This document shows, one piece after another, positions 6,070 through 14,370 of a stretch of DNA of 14,383 bases. Each line of letters begins with the position of its first letter. Positions within the stretch are counted from its first letter, which is position 1. The notes beneath the pieces are model-generated. The model worked only from the letters and a program-made list of their open reading frames with translations. It searched no databases and had not been told where the DNA came from. The position numbers and the translations under genes were made by a program. The DNA comes from an uncultured Treponema sp. (lineage in GTDB: Bacteria > Spirochaetota > Spirochaetia > Treponematales > Treponemataceae). The stretch lies in NCBI GenBank assembly GCA_934699065.1, contig CAKUWD010000062.1, forward strand, positions 1 to 14,383, written 5' to 3'.

Positions 6070-6123
6070 AATCCTAAATCGGCCCGCTGTCGCAGCCCGA
6101 TTTTTAACGGATTTTCGATTGTA
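6070..6123. repeat. Family B palindromic repeat between dnaE and the YggT gene (copy B2)
   Basis: Outer stem AATCC (6070-6074) / GGATT (6109-6113); inner stem AAATCGG (6076-6082) / CCGATTT (6097-6103); apical stem GCTG-TCG-CAGC; conserved tail to ATTGTA (6118-6123). Compared with B1, the inner stem differs on both arms in a way that keeps it paired. It begins 2 bp past the dnaE stop on the coding strand. No T-run suggests termination, so it more likely lies within an operon transcript. Confidence 0.85.
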
Positions 6124-6125
6124 GC

Positions 6126-9100
6126 CTACTCCGTCCACACTTCGCGCACGAAATTGATGTCTTTTAATGCCTTAAGGGTCTGCTCATCGGCACTTACGGA
6201 AATCTGGTCGTTTGCTTTTACGACATAAGGATTATTTCCTGTGTCTATATGAAAATATACTGAACATTTACCCATTTTATCAAATAAAAAATCTTTTAAT
6301 TGTGCAATTGCCGGTTCAGAATTGAAATTTGTGTCCAGCCGGATATGAACCGCCTGCGCAGAATGAGTTTCCATCTGCTGTACATCTTCAATAGCATCAA
6401 CAATCAAAGAAGGTGTATCACGACTGCCATCAACTTTTCCACGGAAAGCATAAACTCCTGCATCCTGAAGCTGGGTTTTCATTGTTTCCCAGGTTTTAGG
6501 GAAGAAGGTAAGGTCAATCTGACCATCCATATCATTTAGCTTTGCAAAAGCCATTCTGGCACCTTTCTTGGTAACAATTTCGTGAATTCCGGAAATCATT
6601 CCCAGTGCTACGTACGATTTTCCAGAATCGCGCATCTGCCATGGTTTTAATCCGCTTGCTTCGAGAGCAGCTTTTTCTGCCTTGCTTTCTTCGGCAATGC
6701 GGTTTATGTTTCCGGCTCTTACAGTAACAGCTCTTTCTATTGCCTTGCGGTAAGAATCCAGAGGGTGTCCGCTTACGTAACAGCCTATGCATTCTTTTTC
6801 CATATTAAGAAGTTCCATCTGAGGAACATCCGGAATAATTCTATACTGGAAGTCTGTAAAATTCTTTTCTTCATCTGCAAGGTCGCCGAACAAGTCTCCC
6901 TGACCTTTTTTCTGATCTTCAAGATAATCAGAAACGTAGTCGAGAGCTGCTTCCATATTGGCAAGAAGTGTCGGGCGGTTGAGGGTTGTTCCATCTTTTT
7001 CCTTAAGATGGTCAAAGGCACCGGTTTTGATAAGAACTTCGATTGCTTTTTTATTGATGAATGTCTTTTCACGACCGTCTTCGTCTTTTTCAACAATAGC
7101 ACATACACGTTTTATAAAGTCCATGAAAGATTTATACGGACCGTTCTTTTCGCGCTCGTTTACAATAACCTGAGCTGCGGCTTCACCCATTCCCTTGATT
7201 CCTTTAAGACCAAAAACAATGCGGCCGTCTACAACGTCGAAAATAATATCTGAACGGTTTACGTCAGGAGCATCAACTGCAACTCCCATTTTGCGGGCTT
7301 CTTCAATATAGAAAGGAAGTCCATCTGTAGAGGTAATTTCGTTTGTAAGGTTAGCTGCCATAAACTCGGCAGGGTAGTGAGCCTTAAGCCAGCCTGTGCG
7401 GTAAGCAAGAACTGAATAGGCTGCAGCGTGAGATTTGTTAAATCCGTAACCGGCAAATGGAATCATGATTTCAAAGATTTCACCTGCATGTTCCTCTGTG
7501 TGTCCGTTTTTAACAGCACCGGCAATAAACTCTTCCTTCTTTTTCATAAGAACGTCGAGTTTCTTCTTACCCATGGCACGGCGCAGCATATCGGCACCAC
7601 CAAGAGAGAAGCCGGAGATTATCTGGGCAACCTTCATAACCTGTTCCTGATAAACCATAACACCGTAAGTTTCTTTCAAAAGATTTTCAAGCGACGGGTC
7701 AGGATATTCAATAGTTTCAGGCTTCCATTTACCTTCAATATATTTTGGAATATAGTCGAGCGGGCCCGGACGATAAAGTGCGTTCAAGGCAACAAGCTCT
7801 TCGATTGTACGTGGTTTACATTCGCGCAGGATTTTCTGCATACCAGGAGATTCAAACTGGAATACTGCGACAGAGTCGCCACGGCAGAAAAGGTCAAAGG
7901 TTTTTTCATCAGTTTCACTAACATTTGCTGTAATAAACTCTGGAGTTCCTGCTGGGCGGTGTTTGTTTATAATTGCTTCTGCATAACGAATCAGAGAAAG
8001 TGTTTTAAGTCCAAGGTAGTCAAACTTTACAAGTCCACAAGGTTCAATAATATCCATTGTGTACTGAACGCCAACTTCACCAGTTTTAGGATCCTTAAAA
8101 ACCGGCGCCCAGTCTGGAAGAGGGGTAAGACCAATTACCATACCGGAAGCGTGCAAACCAGTGTTTCGTTTTACACCTTCAAGTCTGAAGGCAAGGTCAA
8201 AAAGCTCCTGATAGCGCGGATCATCCTTGTAGGGAATAAGCTGACCGCCATCAGGCATTTTTTCTGTTGGTTCACTGAAAGCATCCTTGAGTTTTGCCTT
8301 AGGATTATCTGGAATACATTTTTTGAGCATTGCAACTTCATTTAGAGGAATGTTCAAAATACGGCCAACATCGGCAATACAGTTTTTAGGTTTAAGTGTA
8401 CCAAAAGTAACAATATGTCCAACGTTTGCATCACCATACAAATCGCGCGTATGCTGGATGATATCCTGTCGATAGTCGAAGTCCATATCAACGTCGAAAT
8501 CCGGCATGGATACACGTTCTGGGTTTAAGAAGCGCTCAAAAATCAAACCATATCTGAATGGGTCGATATCGGTAATGGTCATGGCATAGGCTACAAGGGA
8601 ACCTGCACCAGAACCACGGCCCGGTCCAATCGGAATATAAGGCTTAGGCCTTTTATTTACATTGTCATAAGTAGATTTTGACCAGTTGATGAATTCCCAA
8701 ACAATAAGGAAGTAGCCGGAAAAGCCCATTGTAAAAATGGTGTTCATTTCGTAGTCGGCACGCTCACGAATTTCCGGAGTAATTTCCTTGTAGCGTTTTT
8801 TAAGTCCTTCTTCTACAAGATATTTTACATAGTCGTTCTGGTCGCTCTGGTAGTCGTCGCCATGGGTACGGAATTCTTTTGGAAGTTCAAAGCGGGGCAG
8901 ACATTCCTTGAGTTCTGGCGTTGTATACTGCTTGATTGTAAGATTACACATATTGGCAATCTTAATTGTGTTATCAAAGGCTTCCGGGCACTGAGGAAAG
9001 AGAGCTCGCATTTCTTCTTCGGTCTTGAAATACCAGTTATCCAGATCCATGTCGCCGCCCATTTTGGCGTGCTTTTCGTGCAGCAGATTTTTAAATCCGA

Positions 9101-9854
9101 TGCAGCGCAGGGCATCCTGGGCAATGGCATCTTCTTTTTCTACATAGTGAACATCGTTTGTAGCAACCAGCGGAATATTTAATTTATGAGCAAGCGCAAT
9201 CAGTTTTTCAGCAACAATTTTCTGTTCAGGAATTCCGTGGTCCTGGATTTCTATATAATAATGGTCAGGACCGAAAAGCTTACTGTATTTTAAGGCAAGT
9301 TCTTCGGCTTCCTTATCCATGCCGGCAAGCAACATTTGGGGAAGTTCTCCCTGAATACAGGCCGAGCAGCAGATGATTCCTTCGTGGTACTGTTCAAGAA
9401 GTTCAAAGTCTATACGAGGCTTACCATAATAAAGGGCATTTTCATCACAGAAGGCGCGGCTGGAAAGCCAGCACATATTTTCATAACCTTTCTGATTTTC
9501 GCAGAGCAGAATCAGGTGAAAGTAGTGGGCCTTACGGTCTCCTTCTTCTCCCTTGTGGCTGTAAGGAACGTCTTCTTTTTCGTAGTGACTTCCGTAGGCA
9601 ACATAAAACTCTTCACCAACAATAGGATTGATTCCGTTTACGTGGCAGAGCTTTTCAAAGTTGAGGGCTCCGAACATGTTTCCGTGGTCGGTAAGAGCGA
9701 GGGCAGGCATATTAAGGCTTTTTGCTTTTGCAACAAGCTTGTCTAAAGTGGCACAGGAGTCCAGTAGAGAATAGTCTGAGTGGACGTGAAGGTGTACGAA
9801 ATTTGCTACAGGGGTGCCTTCTGGCGCAGGTGGAAATTCGTGATAATCTGCCAT
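6126..9854 (-). CDS. dnaE: DNA polymerase III alpha subunit (DnaE)
   Basis: The 1242-residue replicative polymerase, in the range of the DnaE1 family (about 1,160 in E. coli). The N-terminal PHP domain starts at HLHVHSDYS (21-29) and keeps likely metal ligands also in TDHGN (55-59), EEF (81-83), H113 and NDVH (233-236), so it may retain PHP nuclease activity. Polymerase catalytic aspartates are Asp452 and Asp454 in PDFDVD and Asp612 in VKFDYLG. GPGRGSGAGS (410-419) lies in the palm region. A helix-hairpin-helix follows at about 878-894, then QGDLF (985-989), which fits the internal beta-clamp-binding motif, and an OB fold near 1090-1165. GGAGG on the minus strand (9866-9870) lies 11 nt before the ATG. 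It heads a unit with the YggT gene and recG. Confidence 0.98.
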   Translation of the reverse strand: MADYHEFPPAPEGTPVANFVHLHVHSDYSLLDSCATLDKLVAKAKSLNMPALALTDHGNMFGALNFEKLCHVNGINPIVGEEFYVAYGSHYEKEDVPYSHKGEEGDRKAHYFHLILLCENQKGYENMCWLSSRAFCDENALYYGKPRIDFELLEQYHEGIICCSACIQGELPQMLLAGMDKEAEELALKYSKLFGPDHYYIEIQDHGIPEQKIVAEKLIALAHKLNIPLVATNDVHYVEKEDAIAQDALRCIGFKNLLHEKHAKMGGDMDLDNWYFKTEEEMRALFPQCPEAFDNTIKIANMCNLTIKQYTTPELKECLPRFELPKEFRTHGDDYQSDQNDYVKYLVEEGLKKRYKEITPEIRERADYEMNTIFTMGFSGYFLIVWEFINWSKSTYDNVNKRPKPYIPIGPGRGSGAGSLVAYAMTITDIDPFRYGLIFERFLNPERVSMPDFDVDMDFDYRQDIIQHTRDLYGDANVGHIVTFGTLKPKNCIADVGRILNIPLNEVAMLKKCIPDNPKAKLKDAFSEPTEKMPDGGQLIPYKDDPRYQELFDLAFRLEGVKRNTGLHASGMVIGLTPLPDWAPVFKDPKTGEVGVQYTMDIIEPCGLVKFDYLGLKTLSLIRYAEAIINKHRPAGTPEFITANVSETDEKTFDLFCRGDSVAVFQFESPGMQKILRECKPRTIEELVALNALYRPGPLDYIPKYIEGKWKPETIEYPDPSLENLLKETYGVMVYQEQVMKVAQIISGFSLGGADMLRRAMGKKKLDVLMKKKEEFIAGAVKNGHTEEHAGEIFEIMIPFAGYGFNKSHAAAYSVLAYRTGWLKAHYPAEFMAANLTNEITSTDGLPFYIEEARKMGVAVDAPDVNRSDIIFDVVDGRIVFGLKGIKGMGEAAAQVIVNEREKNGPYKSFMDFIKRVCAIVEKDEDGREKTFINKKAIEVLIKTGAFDHLKEKDGTTLNRPTLLANMEAALDYVSDYLEDQKKGQGDLFGDLADEEKNFTDFQYRIIPDVPQMELLNMEKECIGCYVSGHPLDSYRKAIERAVTVRAGNINRIAEESKAEKAALEASGLKPWQMRDSGKSYVALGMISGIHEIVTKKGARMAFAKLNDMDGQIDLTFFPKTWETMKTQLQDAGVYAFRGKVDGSRDTPSLIVDAIEDVQQMETHSAQAVHIRLDTNFNSEPAIAQLKDFLFDKMGKCSVYFHIDTGNNPYVVKANDQISVSADEQTLKALKDINFVREVWTE

Positions 9855-9880
9855 TTTTTTTAATGCCTCCAGAGAGATTT

Positions 9881-9889
9881 ATTATAGCA
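9881..9889 (-). promoter_or_regulatory. Extended -10 promoter of dnaE
   Basis: The minus strand reads TGCTATAAT, a perfect -10 hexamer with the extended TGn motif, so a weak -35 (only T-rich sequence is present) is acceptable. Transcription would start near 9874, just before the ribosome binding site at 9866-9870. It lies immediately downstream of the chemoreceptor gene's terminator. Confidence 0.6.
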
Positions 9890-9897
9890 CATAAGAC

Positions 9898-9928
9898 AAA
9901 AAAAAACACGGCGGAAAGCCGTGTTTTT
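9898..9928 (-). terminator. Intrinsic terminator of the chemoreceptor gene
   Basis: An 11-bp stem pairs 9902-9912 with 9918-9928 around a 5-nt loop. On the minus strand the GC-rich GGC/GCC apex is followed by GTG and an unbroken T-run through 9898. It lies 27 bp past the stop at 9955. T-rich sequence on both sides could also let it work on the plus strand. Confidence 0.9.
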
Positions 9929-9954
9929 AGCATTATAAAGGAGATCTTCTATAT

Positions 9955-11838
9955 TTAAGCTTTATTCAACTTGAAAGTACTCAATGCCTTCATAAGCTGC
10001 TGCAGATTTTCCTGTGTACTGTTTGTTGAAGCAGTTGTTATTGTAATTGCGTCAGAAATCTGCTGTGAGAAGTCGTTAATCTGATTCATGTTGTCAGAAA
10101 TAACTTGTGTTACTTCTGTAAGGTTCTTCATTTCCTTAAGAATCTGTTCACCACCAACAAGCATTTCTGCAGAACCATCTTTTACTTCTGAAGTAGAATC
10201 ACTGATTGCACGCATTGCTTCAAGTACCTGCTGGTTACCAGAGTTCTGTTCTTCCATAGCATTTGCAATAACAGTTTCCTGTTCACGAACTTTGTTAGTA
10301 AGATCATAGATGTTTTCGAAGGCTGACTGAACCAGATTAATATCAGTAGAAATACCACCAATTGCTTCTGAAAGTGAACGAAGATTTTCGTCGATTGCTT
10401 TACTCTGGTCTCCAGACTGTTCAGCGAGTTTACGAATTTCTTCGGCAACTACAGCAAATCCCTTTCCGGCTTCACCTGCATGTGCAGACTCAATTGCGGC
10501 GTTCATAGCAAGAAGGTTTGTTCGGCTGGCAATATTTTGAATTATGCTTGATGCCTGTAAAATACCTTCAGACTGCTGAAGTACAGTATCTGCAGTTTTT
10601 ACGGCTGCTTTAACCTGCTGCTGTCCCTTGTCTGCGGCATTTGTAAGCATATTTACAACCTGATTATTCTTTTCAAGAATCTGAGTTACACTTGCAATAT
10701 TCGCAACCATTTCTTCTACAGCAGCAGAAGATTGTGTAACTCCGGTAGCCTGTGTTTCAATAGAAGAGTTGAGTGAGCGGATGTTACCCATAATCTGTTC
10801 GATTGCCGAGTTAGATTCTTCAACACCTGCTGACTGATTTTCAATTTCATGCTTGATGCTGTCCAGAGAGTCAACGATGCTTGCAATATTGTTTTTTGTT
10901 AAATCCATGTTGTGAACAAGATCATCTGACTGATTAGAAGTTTTTCTTGTGGAATTATCAATCTGAACAAGAATGTCTGCTGCAGATGTCTTAAATGAAT
11001 TTATTCCCTGAATAATGATACCAAGCTCACTGCGGTTTGTAGGGCGTTTATCTTCTACAGTATAATCTTTTTCAGAAAGTGCATCTGTAATAGCAGAAAT
11101 CTGGCGAAGACATTGTTTAATATCATCTGTAAGCAGAAAGGCTGCAGTTGCAAAATAAATAAAACAATAGATACCAATAGGACTGAGACGCTCATAAAGA
11201 GCTGTTGTTCCGGCACTTAAATTTGCAGGGTTCAGAGTTATAAGAATAAGACAGAAACAACCAAGCAAAGCGAATGAAAGAGTAAGTACGTTTCTCTGAA
11301 TTATATTCAAAGTCATACCTTTTTTGTCAAAAGGAACAATAGAAAGTCTGTTTTCAATTACTCTTATTTGAAGAATATAGAACAAAAGACCAACGTCAAG
11401 AAGGCTTCCTAAAAGCATTGCAATGATAAATATTGTCGGATTGTGTCCCTGAAATGAAACCAGATGGATACCTGCTCTTTTCAATGCCCACAAAATTACC
11501 ATTGCAAGCGTCAGCATTGAAACAATAGGAATTACAATGTTCAGTGTTGCTAAAATCTTTAGTTTTGAATTAAGCTTTGCAGCACCTTCAGGAGTTCCGT
11601 TATAATTGTTTATAGCTTTACGTTCTGTAAAGACCATAAAACCGGCAATTAAAACGACTAATACTACAGTTAGATTTACTATAGGATTAGCAAAAATGAT
11701 TCCCATTTCTGTTGATCGGAACAAGCCTGAAAGAAGAGAAATAGGAGTCATTACGATAAATGTTGAAGTATAGACTAAAAAAAGAAAGAAATAGCCATAC
11801 CATGGTATATTTATACCGTTGGAATTTTTTGAAGCCAT
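9955..11838 (-). CDS. Methyl-accepting chemotaxis protein with six-helix membrane input domain
   Basis: A 627-residue chemoreceptor that would control CheA and the flagellar motors from the inner membrane. Six hydrophobic segments lie at about 12-38, 47-70, 94-119, 134-157, 180-201 and 218-237. Loops between them are short, so there is no ordinary periplasmic sensor domain; the stimulus is probably sensed in or at the membrane. A HAMP-like linker (about 240-290) leads to the coiled-coil signalling domain (about 295-610). Its hairpin tip, near residues 432-480, contains TNLLAMNAAIESAHAGE and GFAVVAEEIRKLAEQS, close to the CheA/CheW-binding consensus. There is no C-terminal CheR-tethering pentapeptide; the protein ends TFKLNKA. 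AAGGAG precedes the ATG at a long spacing of about 12 nt. It stands alone between its own promoter and terminator. The ligand cannot be told. Confidence 0.95.
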   Translation of the reverse strand: MASKNSNGINIPWYGYFFLFLVYTSTFIVMTPISLLSGLFRSTEMGIIFANPIVNLTVVLVVLIAGFMVFTERKAINNYNGTPEGAAKLNSKLKILATLNIVIPIVSMLTLAMVILWALKRAGIHLVSFQGHNPTIFIIAMLLGSLLDVGLLFYILQIRVIENRLSIVPFDKKGMTLNIIQRNVLTLSFALLGCFCLILITLNPANLSAGTTALYERLSPIGIYCFIYFATAAFLLTDDIKQCLRQISAITDALSEKDYTVEDKRPTNRSELGIIIQGINSFKTSAADILVQIDNSTRKTSNQSDDLVHNMDLTKNNIASIVDSLDSIKHEIENQSAGVEESNSAIEQIMGNIRSLNSSIETQATGVTQSSAAVEEMVANIASVTQILEKNNQVVNMLTNAADKGQQQVKAAVKTADTVLQQSEGILQASSIIQNIASRTNLLAMNAAIESAHAGEAGKGFAVVAEEIRKLAEQSGDQSKAIDENLRSLSEAIGGISTDINLVQSAFENIYDLTNKVREQETVIANAMEEQNSGNQQVLEAMRAISDSTSEVKDGSAEMLVGGEQILKEMKNLTEVTQVISDNMNQINDFSQQISDAITITTASTNSTQENLQQLMKALSTFKLNKA

Positions 11839-11902
11839 ATTTTAATACATCTCCTTTTACGAAAAATTGAGCATGTACTTTTTTAATATATTGTCTTTTT
11901 TC

Positions 11903-11931
11903 ATTATAAACTGATATTTAAAATCTGAAAA
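11903..11931 (-). promoter_or_regulatory. Candidate promoter of the chemoreceptor gene
   Basis: Minus-strand TTTTCA (11926-11931) and TATAAT (11903-11908) are separated by 17 bp, giving a leader of about 58 nt. The region is very AT-rich, so a chance match is possible. No flagellar sigma-28 box of the GCCGATAA type was seen. Confidence 0.45.
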
Positions 11932-12004
11932 GAATTAAATTTATTTATAACACGTTGTTATTTTTACCTGTATTTGATTCCTTCTTGAGTTTTATTGTGT
12001 ATGA

Positions 12005-12033
12005 TTGTATAAACCGGCTTTTATTACTATAAT
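12005..12033 (+). promoter_or_regulatory. Candidate promoter of gltX
   Basis: TTGTAT (12005-12010) and a consensus TATAAT (12028-12033) are separated by 17 bp, predicting a start near 12040 and a leader of about 31 nt containing GAGG (12059-12062). The -10 context ACTATAATAT is the same as that of the gatC promoter. Confidence 0.55.
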
Positions 12034-12070
12034 ATGTCTTCAAATATTATTTTCAAATGAGGTTTTATTT

Positions 12071-13648
12071 ATGGCAGACAAAGAAGTTCGTGTACGTTAT
12101 GCGCCGTCCCCAACTGGAATGCAGCACATTGGTGGTGTTCGCACTGCACTTTTTAATTATCTTTTTGCACGTTCTCAAAACGGAAAATTTATTCTGCGTC
12201 TTGAAGATACAGACCGCACCCGTTACGACGAAAAATATGTTCAGAATCTTTACGATACAATGGCATGGCTTGGAATCGACTGGGATGAAGGTGGTTCAAA
12301 GGGTGGTGAATACGGCCCTTATGTTCAGAGCGAACGTTTTGAACTCTACAAAAAATATGCTTATGAACTCGTAGAAAAAGGAGAGGCTTACTACTGCTTC
12401 TGTGATGCAGAACGCCTCGACCGCATCCGCAAGATTCAGACAGAAAACAAGATGGCTCCAGGTTATGACCGCAACTGCCGTCACCTTACTCCAGAAGAAG
12501 TAAAGGTTAATCTCGACGCAGGTAAGCCTTATGTAATCCGTCTTAAGGTTCCAATGGAAGGAGAAACAAAATTCTCTGACCACCTTCTTGGCGACATTGT
12601 ATGGAAGAATGAAGATATTTCTCCAGATCCAGTTTTGCTTAAGAGCGACGGCTTCCCAACCTATCACCTTGCTAACATTGTTGATGACCACTTTATGAAA
12701 ATCAGCCATGTAATGCGTGCTCAGGAATGGATTCCTTCAACTCCACTCCACGTTCAGATGTACCGTGCTTTCGGCTGGGAGCATCCGGAGTTCTGCCACC
12801 TTCCAATGGTAAATGGTGCAGATGGAAAGAAGCTTTCTAAGCGCCACGGTTCTACTTCTTTGAACGAGTTCCGTGCCCGCGGTTACCTTCCACAGGCTAT
12901 CGTAAACTACGTTGCAATGCTTGGCTGTTCTTACGAAGAAGGAAAAGAATTCTATACTCTCGAAGAACTTGCAAAGGCCTTTAAGCTTGAGCACCTTAAC
13001 AAGGCTCCAGCAGTATTTGATTACAAGAAGCTTGAGTACTACAACGGAAACTATATCCGCCAGCTTTCAACAGAAGAGCTTTACAAATGGACACTTCCAT
13101 TTATTACAGGAACTGGCGATGCCCTTCTCGAAATCAATCCTGAAAACCCACAGCCAAAACCAAATGTTGGTCCTGAGTTCTCTGGCGTTGCACTTGGTGA
13201 AGACGGAAAGCCTTACTGCGTAGACAAATCTATGAATATGAGCTCAGAAGATGTTGAAAAGACACTTATGGGACTTATGCCTCTTATTCAGGAACGCCTT
13301 AAGTTCCTTACAGAAGCCGCAGAAATGGTTCACTTTATGTTTACAGAGCCTGCAGTACCTCCTGCAGATCAGATTATTCCAAAGCGCATTGATGCTGCAA
13401 AAACTAAGGAAGTTCTTGAGGCTGCTAAGGAATTTGTCGGCAAGGTATTTGAACTTGACCACGAGGGTGCAGAAGAGTTTGCTAAGGCTAAGGCCGAAGA
13501 GCTTGGAATAAAACTCGGTGACTTTATGATGCCAATCCGTATGGCAGTTACAGGCAGCCGCGTTTCTCCTCCACTTATTGGTTCTATTTCAGTTCTTGGA
13601 AAAGAGCGTGCTCTTGCAAGAATTGACCGCACACTCGCAACACTGTAA
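12071..13648 (+). CDS. gltX: Glutamyl-tRNA synthetase (GltX)
   Basis: A 525-residue class I synthetase that charges tRNA(Glu), and possibly tRNA(Gln), with glutamate. The HIGH-type motif is HIGG (19-22) after APSPTG, and the KMSKS-type motif is KLSKR (254-258) in DGKKLSKRHG. Cys109, Cys111, Tyr132 and Cys136 match the zinc site of bacterial GluRS. The ATG at 12071 has GAGG 8 nt upstream and gives a proper N-terminus; an in-frame TTG at 12005 would add 22 unrelated residues and coincides with the promoter. A segment of about 45-50 residues at roughly 347-396, proline-rich at its start, separates the stem-contact and anticodon-binding parts and makes the protein longer than the usual 470-500. 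If gatCAB serves Gln-tRNA, this enzyme should be non-discriminating. It overlaps the phosphatase gene by one base. Confidence 0.97.
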   Translation: MADKEVRVRYAPSPTGMQHIGGVRTALFNYLFARSQNGKFILRLEDTDRTRYDEKYVQNLYDTMAWLGIDWDEGGSKGGEYGPYVQSERFELYKKYAYELVEKGEAYYCFCDAERLDRIRKIQTENKMAPGYDRNCRHLTPEEVKVNLDAGKPYVIRLKVPMEGETKFSDHLLGDIVWKNEDISPDPVLLKSDGFPTYHLANIVDDHFMKISHVMRAQEWIPSTPLHVQMYRAFGWEHPEFCHLPMVNGADGKKLSKRHGSTSLNEFRARGYLPQAIVNYVAMLGCSYEEGKEFYTLEELAKAFKLEHLNKAPAVFDYKKLEYYNGNYIRQLSTEELYKWTLPFITGTGDALLEINPENPQPKPNVGPEFSGVALGEDGKPYCVDKSMNMSSEDVEKTLMGLMPLIQERLKFLTEAAEMVHFMFTEPAVPPADQIIPKRIDAAKTKEVLEAAKEFVGKVFELDHEGAEEFAKAKAEELGIKLGDFMMPIRMAVTGSRVSPPLIGSISVLGKERALARIDRTLATL

Positions 13649-14106
13649 TGACTAAAATATTATTTGTCTGCCACGGGAACATTTGCCGTTCCCCAATGGC
13701 AGAGTTTGTTATGAAAGAACTCGTGCGACGGGCAGGTCTTGAGCACGAGTTTTTAATCGAATCTGCCGCAACAAGTCGTGAAGAAATCGGGAATGACATT
13801 CACTATGGCACCCGCACAAAACTTCGCGAAATGGGAATTCCTTTTACCCGCCGCGCTGCCCGCCAGATTACCAATGCCGATTACGACAAATATGATTATC
13901 TCGTTGCCATGGACGACGAGAATGTTTACTACATGAACCGCTGGTGGGAACCTGATGATCAGCATAAAATCGTTCGGCTTTTATCTTTTGCAGGTAAAAC
14001 TCGAGATATTGCAGATCCCTGGTATACAGGCAATTTTGACCAGACTTATGATGATATAATGGAAGGTTGCACTGCATTTCTTAAGAAAATAACAGCCCGC
14101 TCCTGA
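13648..14106 (+). CDS. Low-molecular-weight protein tyrosine phosphatase
   Basis: A 152-residue cytosolic phosphatase, the normal family size. The P-loop CHGNICRS gives nucleophile Cys8 and phosphate-binding Arg14, and the general acid is Asp123 in ADPWY. The residue after Asn in the loop is Ile; protein-arginine phosphatases such as YwlE have Thr there, so a phosphotyrosine or small phosphoester substrate is more likely. The usual Leu or Thr after Cys is His here, a minor variant. Its ATG overlaps the gltX stop (TAATG), so it is probably translated by coupling. No capsule or tyrosine kinase genes are near, and its target is unknown. Confidence 0.93.
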   Translation: MTKILFVCHGNICRSPMAEFVMKELVRRAGLEHEFLIESAATSREEIGNDIHYGTRTKLREMGIPFTRRAARQITNADYDKYDYLVAMDDENVYYMNRWWEPDDQHKIVRLLSFAGKTRDIADPWYTGNFDQTYDDIMEGCTAFLKKITARS

Positions 14107-14239
14107 CAATAGCTCATTAATAATTTTTTGTTTTCTTACAATTTAAGTATCATTTTTTACAACACGGAATGGAAATTCTCACATATAATTAAAGCAGGCG
14201 TTGCGAAACAACCAGTAGTTTCGAGCCGTTTTTTGGGAT

Positions 14240-14286
14240 GAGCCTAAAAATTGCAGTGCAATTTTTTTAACGGCTCTTCAATTGTA
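14240..14286. repeat. Family B palindromic repeat (copy B3)
   Basis: Outer stem GAGCC (14240-14244) / GGCTC (14272-14276); inner stem AAAAATTGCA (14246-14255) / TGCAATTTTT (14257-14266); then a tail to ATTGTA (14281-14286). The unpaired TAA and AAC links match B1 and B2 while both stems differ in sequence but stay paired. A second GAGCCGTT at 14223-14230 could compete for AACGGCTC (14269-14276). Confidence 0.8.
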
Positions 14287-14335
14287 GGCAGGGCGGCGTT
14301 TGAGCCCGCAGAGGGGGTAGCGGAAAACACCGCAA

Positions 14336-14370
14336 GGCATGGTGGTTGAGCTTGTCGAAACTACTATGCC
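14336..14370 (+). repeat. Family A repeat as a hairpin (copy A4)
   Basis: The core GGTGGTTGAGCTTGTCGAAAC differs from the family consensus at one position (CTTG for CCTG). GGCATGGTGGTT (14336-14347) pairs with AACTACTATGCC (14359-14370) over 12 bp with two G-U pairs. The wobble pairs form only in RNA copied in the plus direction; the minus-strand RNA would have A-C mismatches. Confidence 0.8.

Noticed and set aside
7428..8345. Long plus-strand open frame antisense to dnaE (305 codons)
   Set aside because: It lies wholly opposite conserved DnaE motifs, has no domain character or ribosome binding site, and is a shadow of dnaE codon use. Other antisense frames in dnaE, recG and gltX were dropped for the same reason.
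14184..14189. TATAAT downstream of the phosphatase gene
   Set aside because: The best -35-like box (TTTACA, 14156-14161) is 22 bp away and no supported gene follows within the window.
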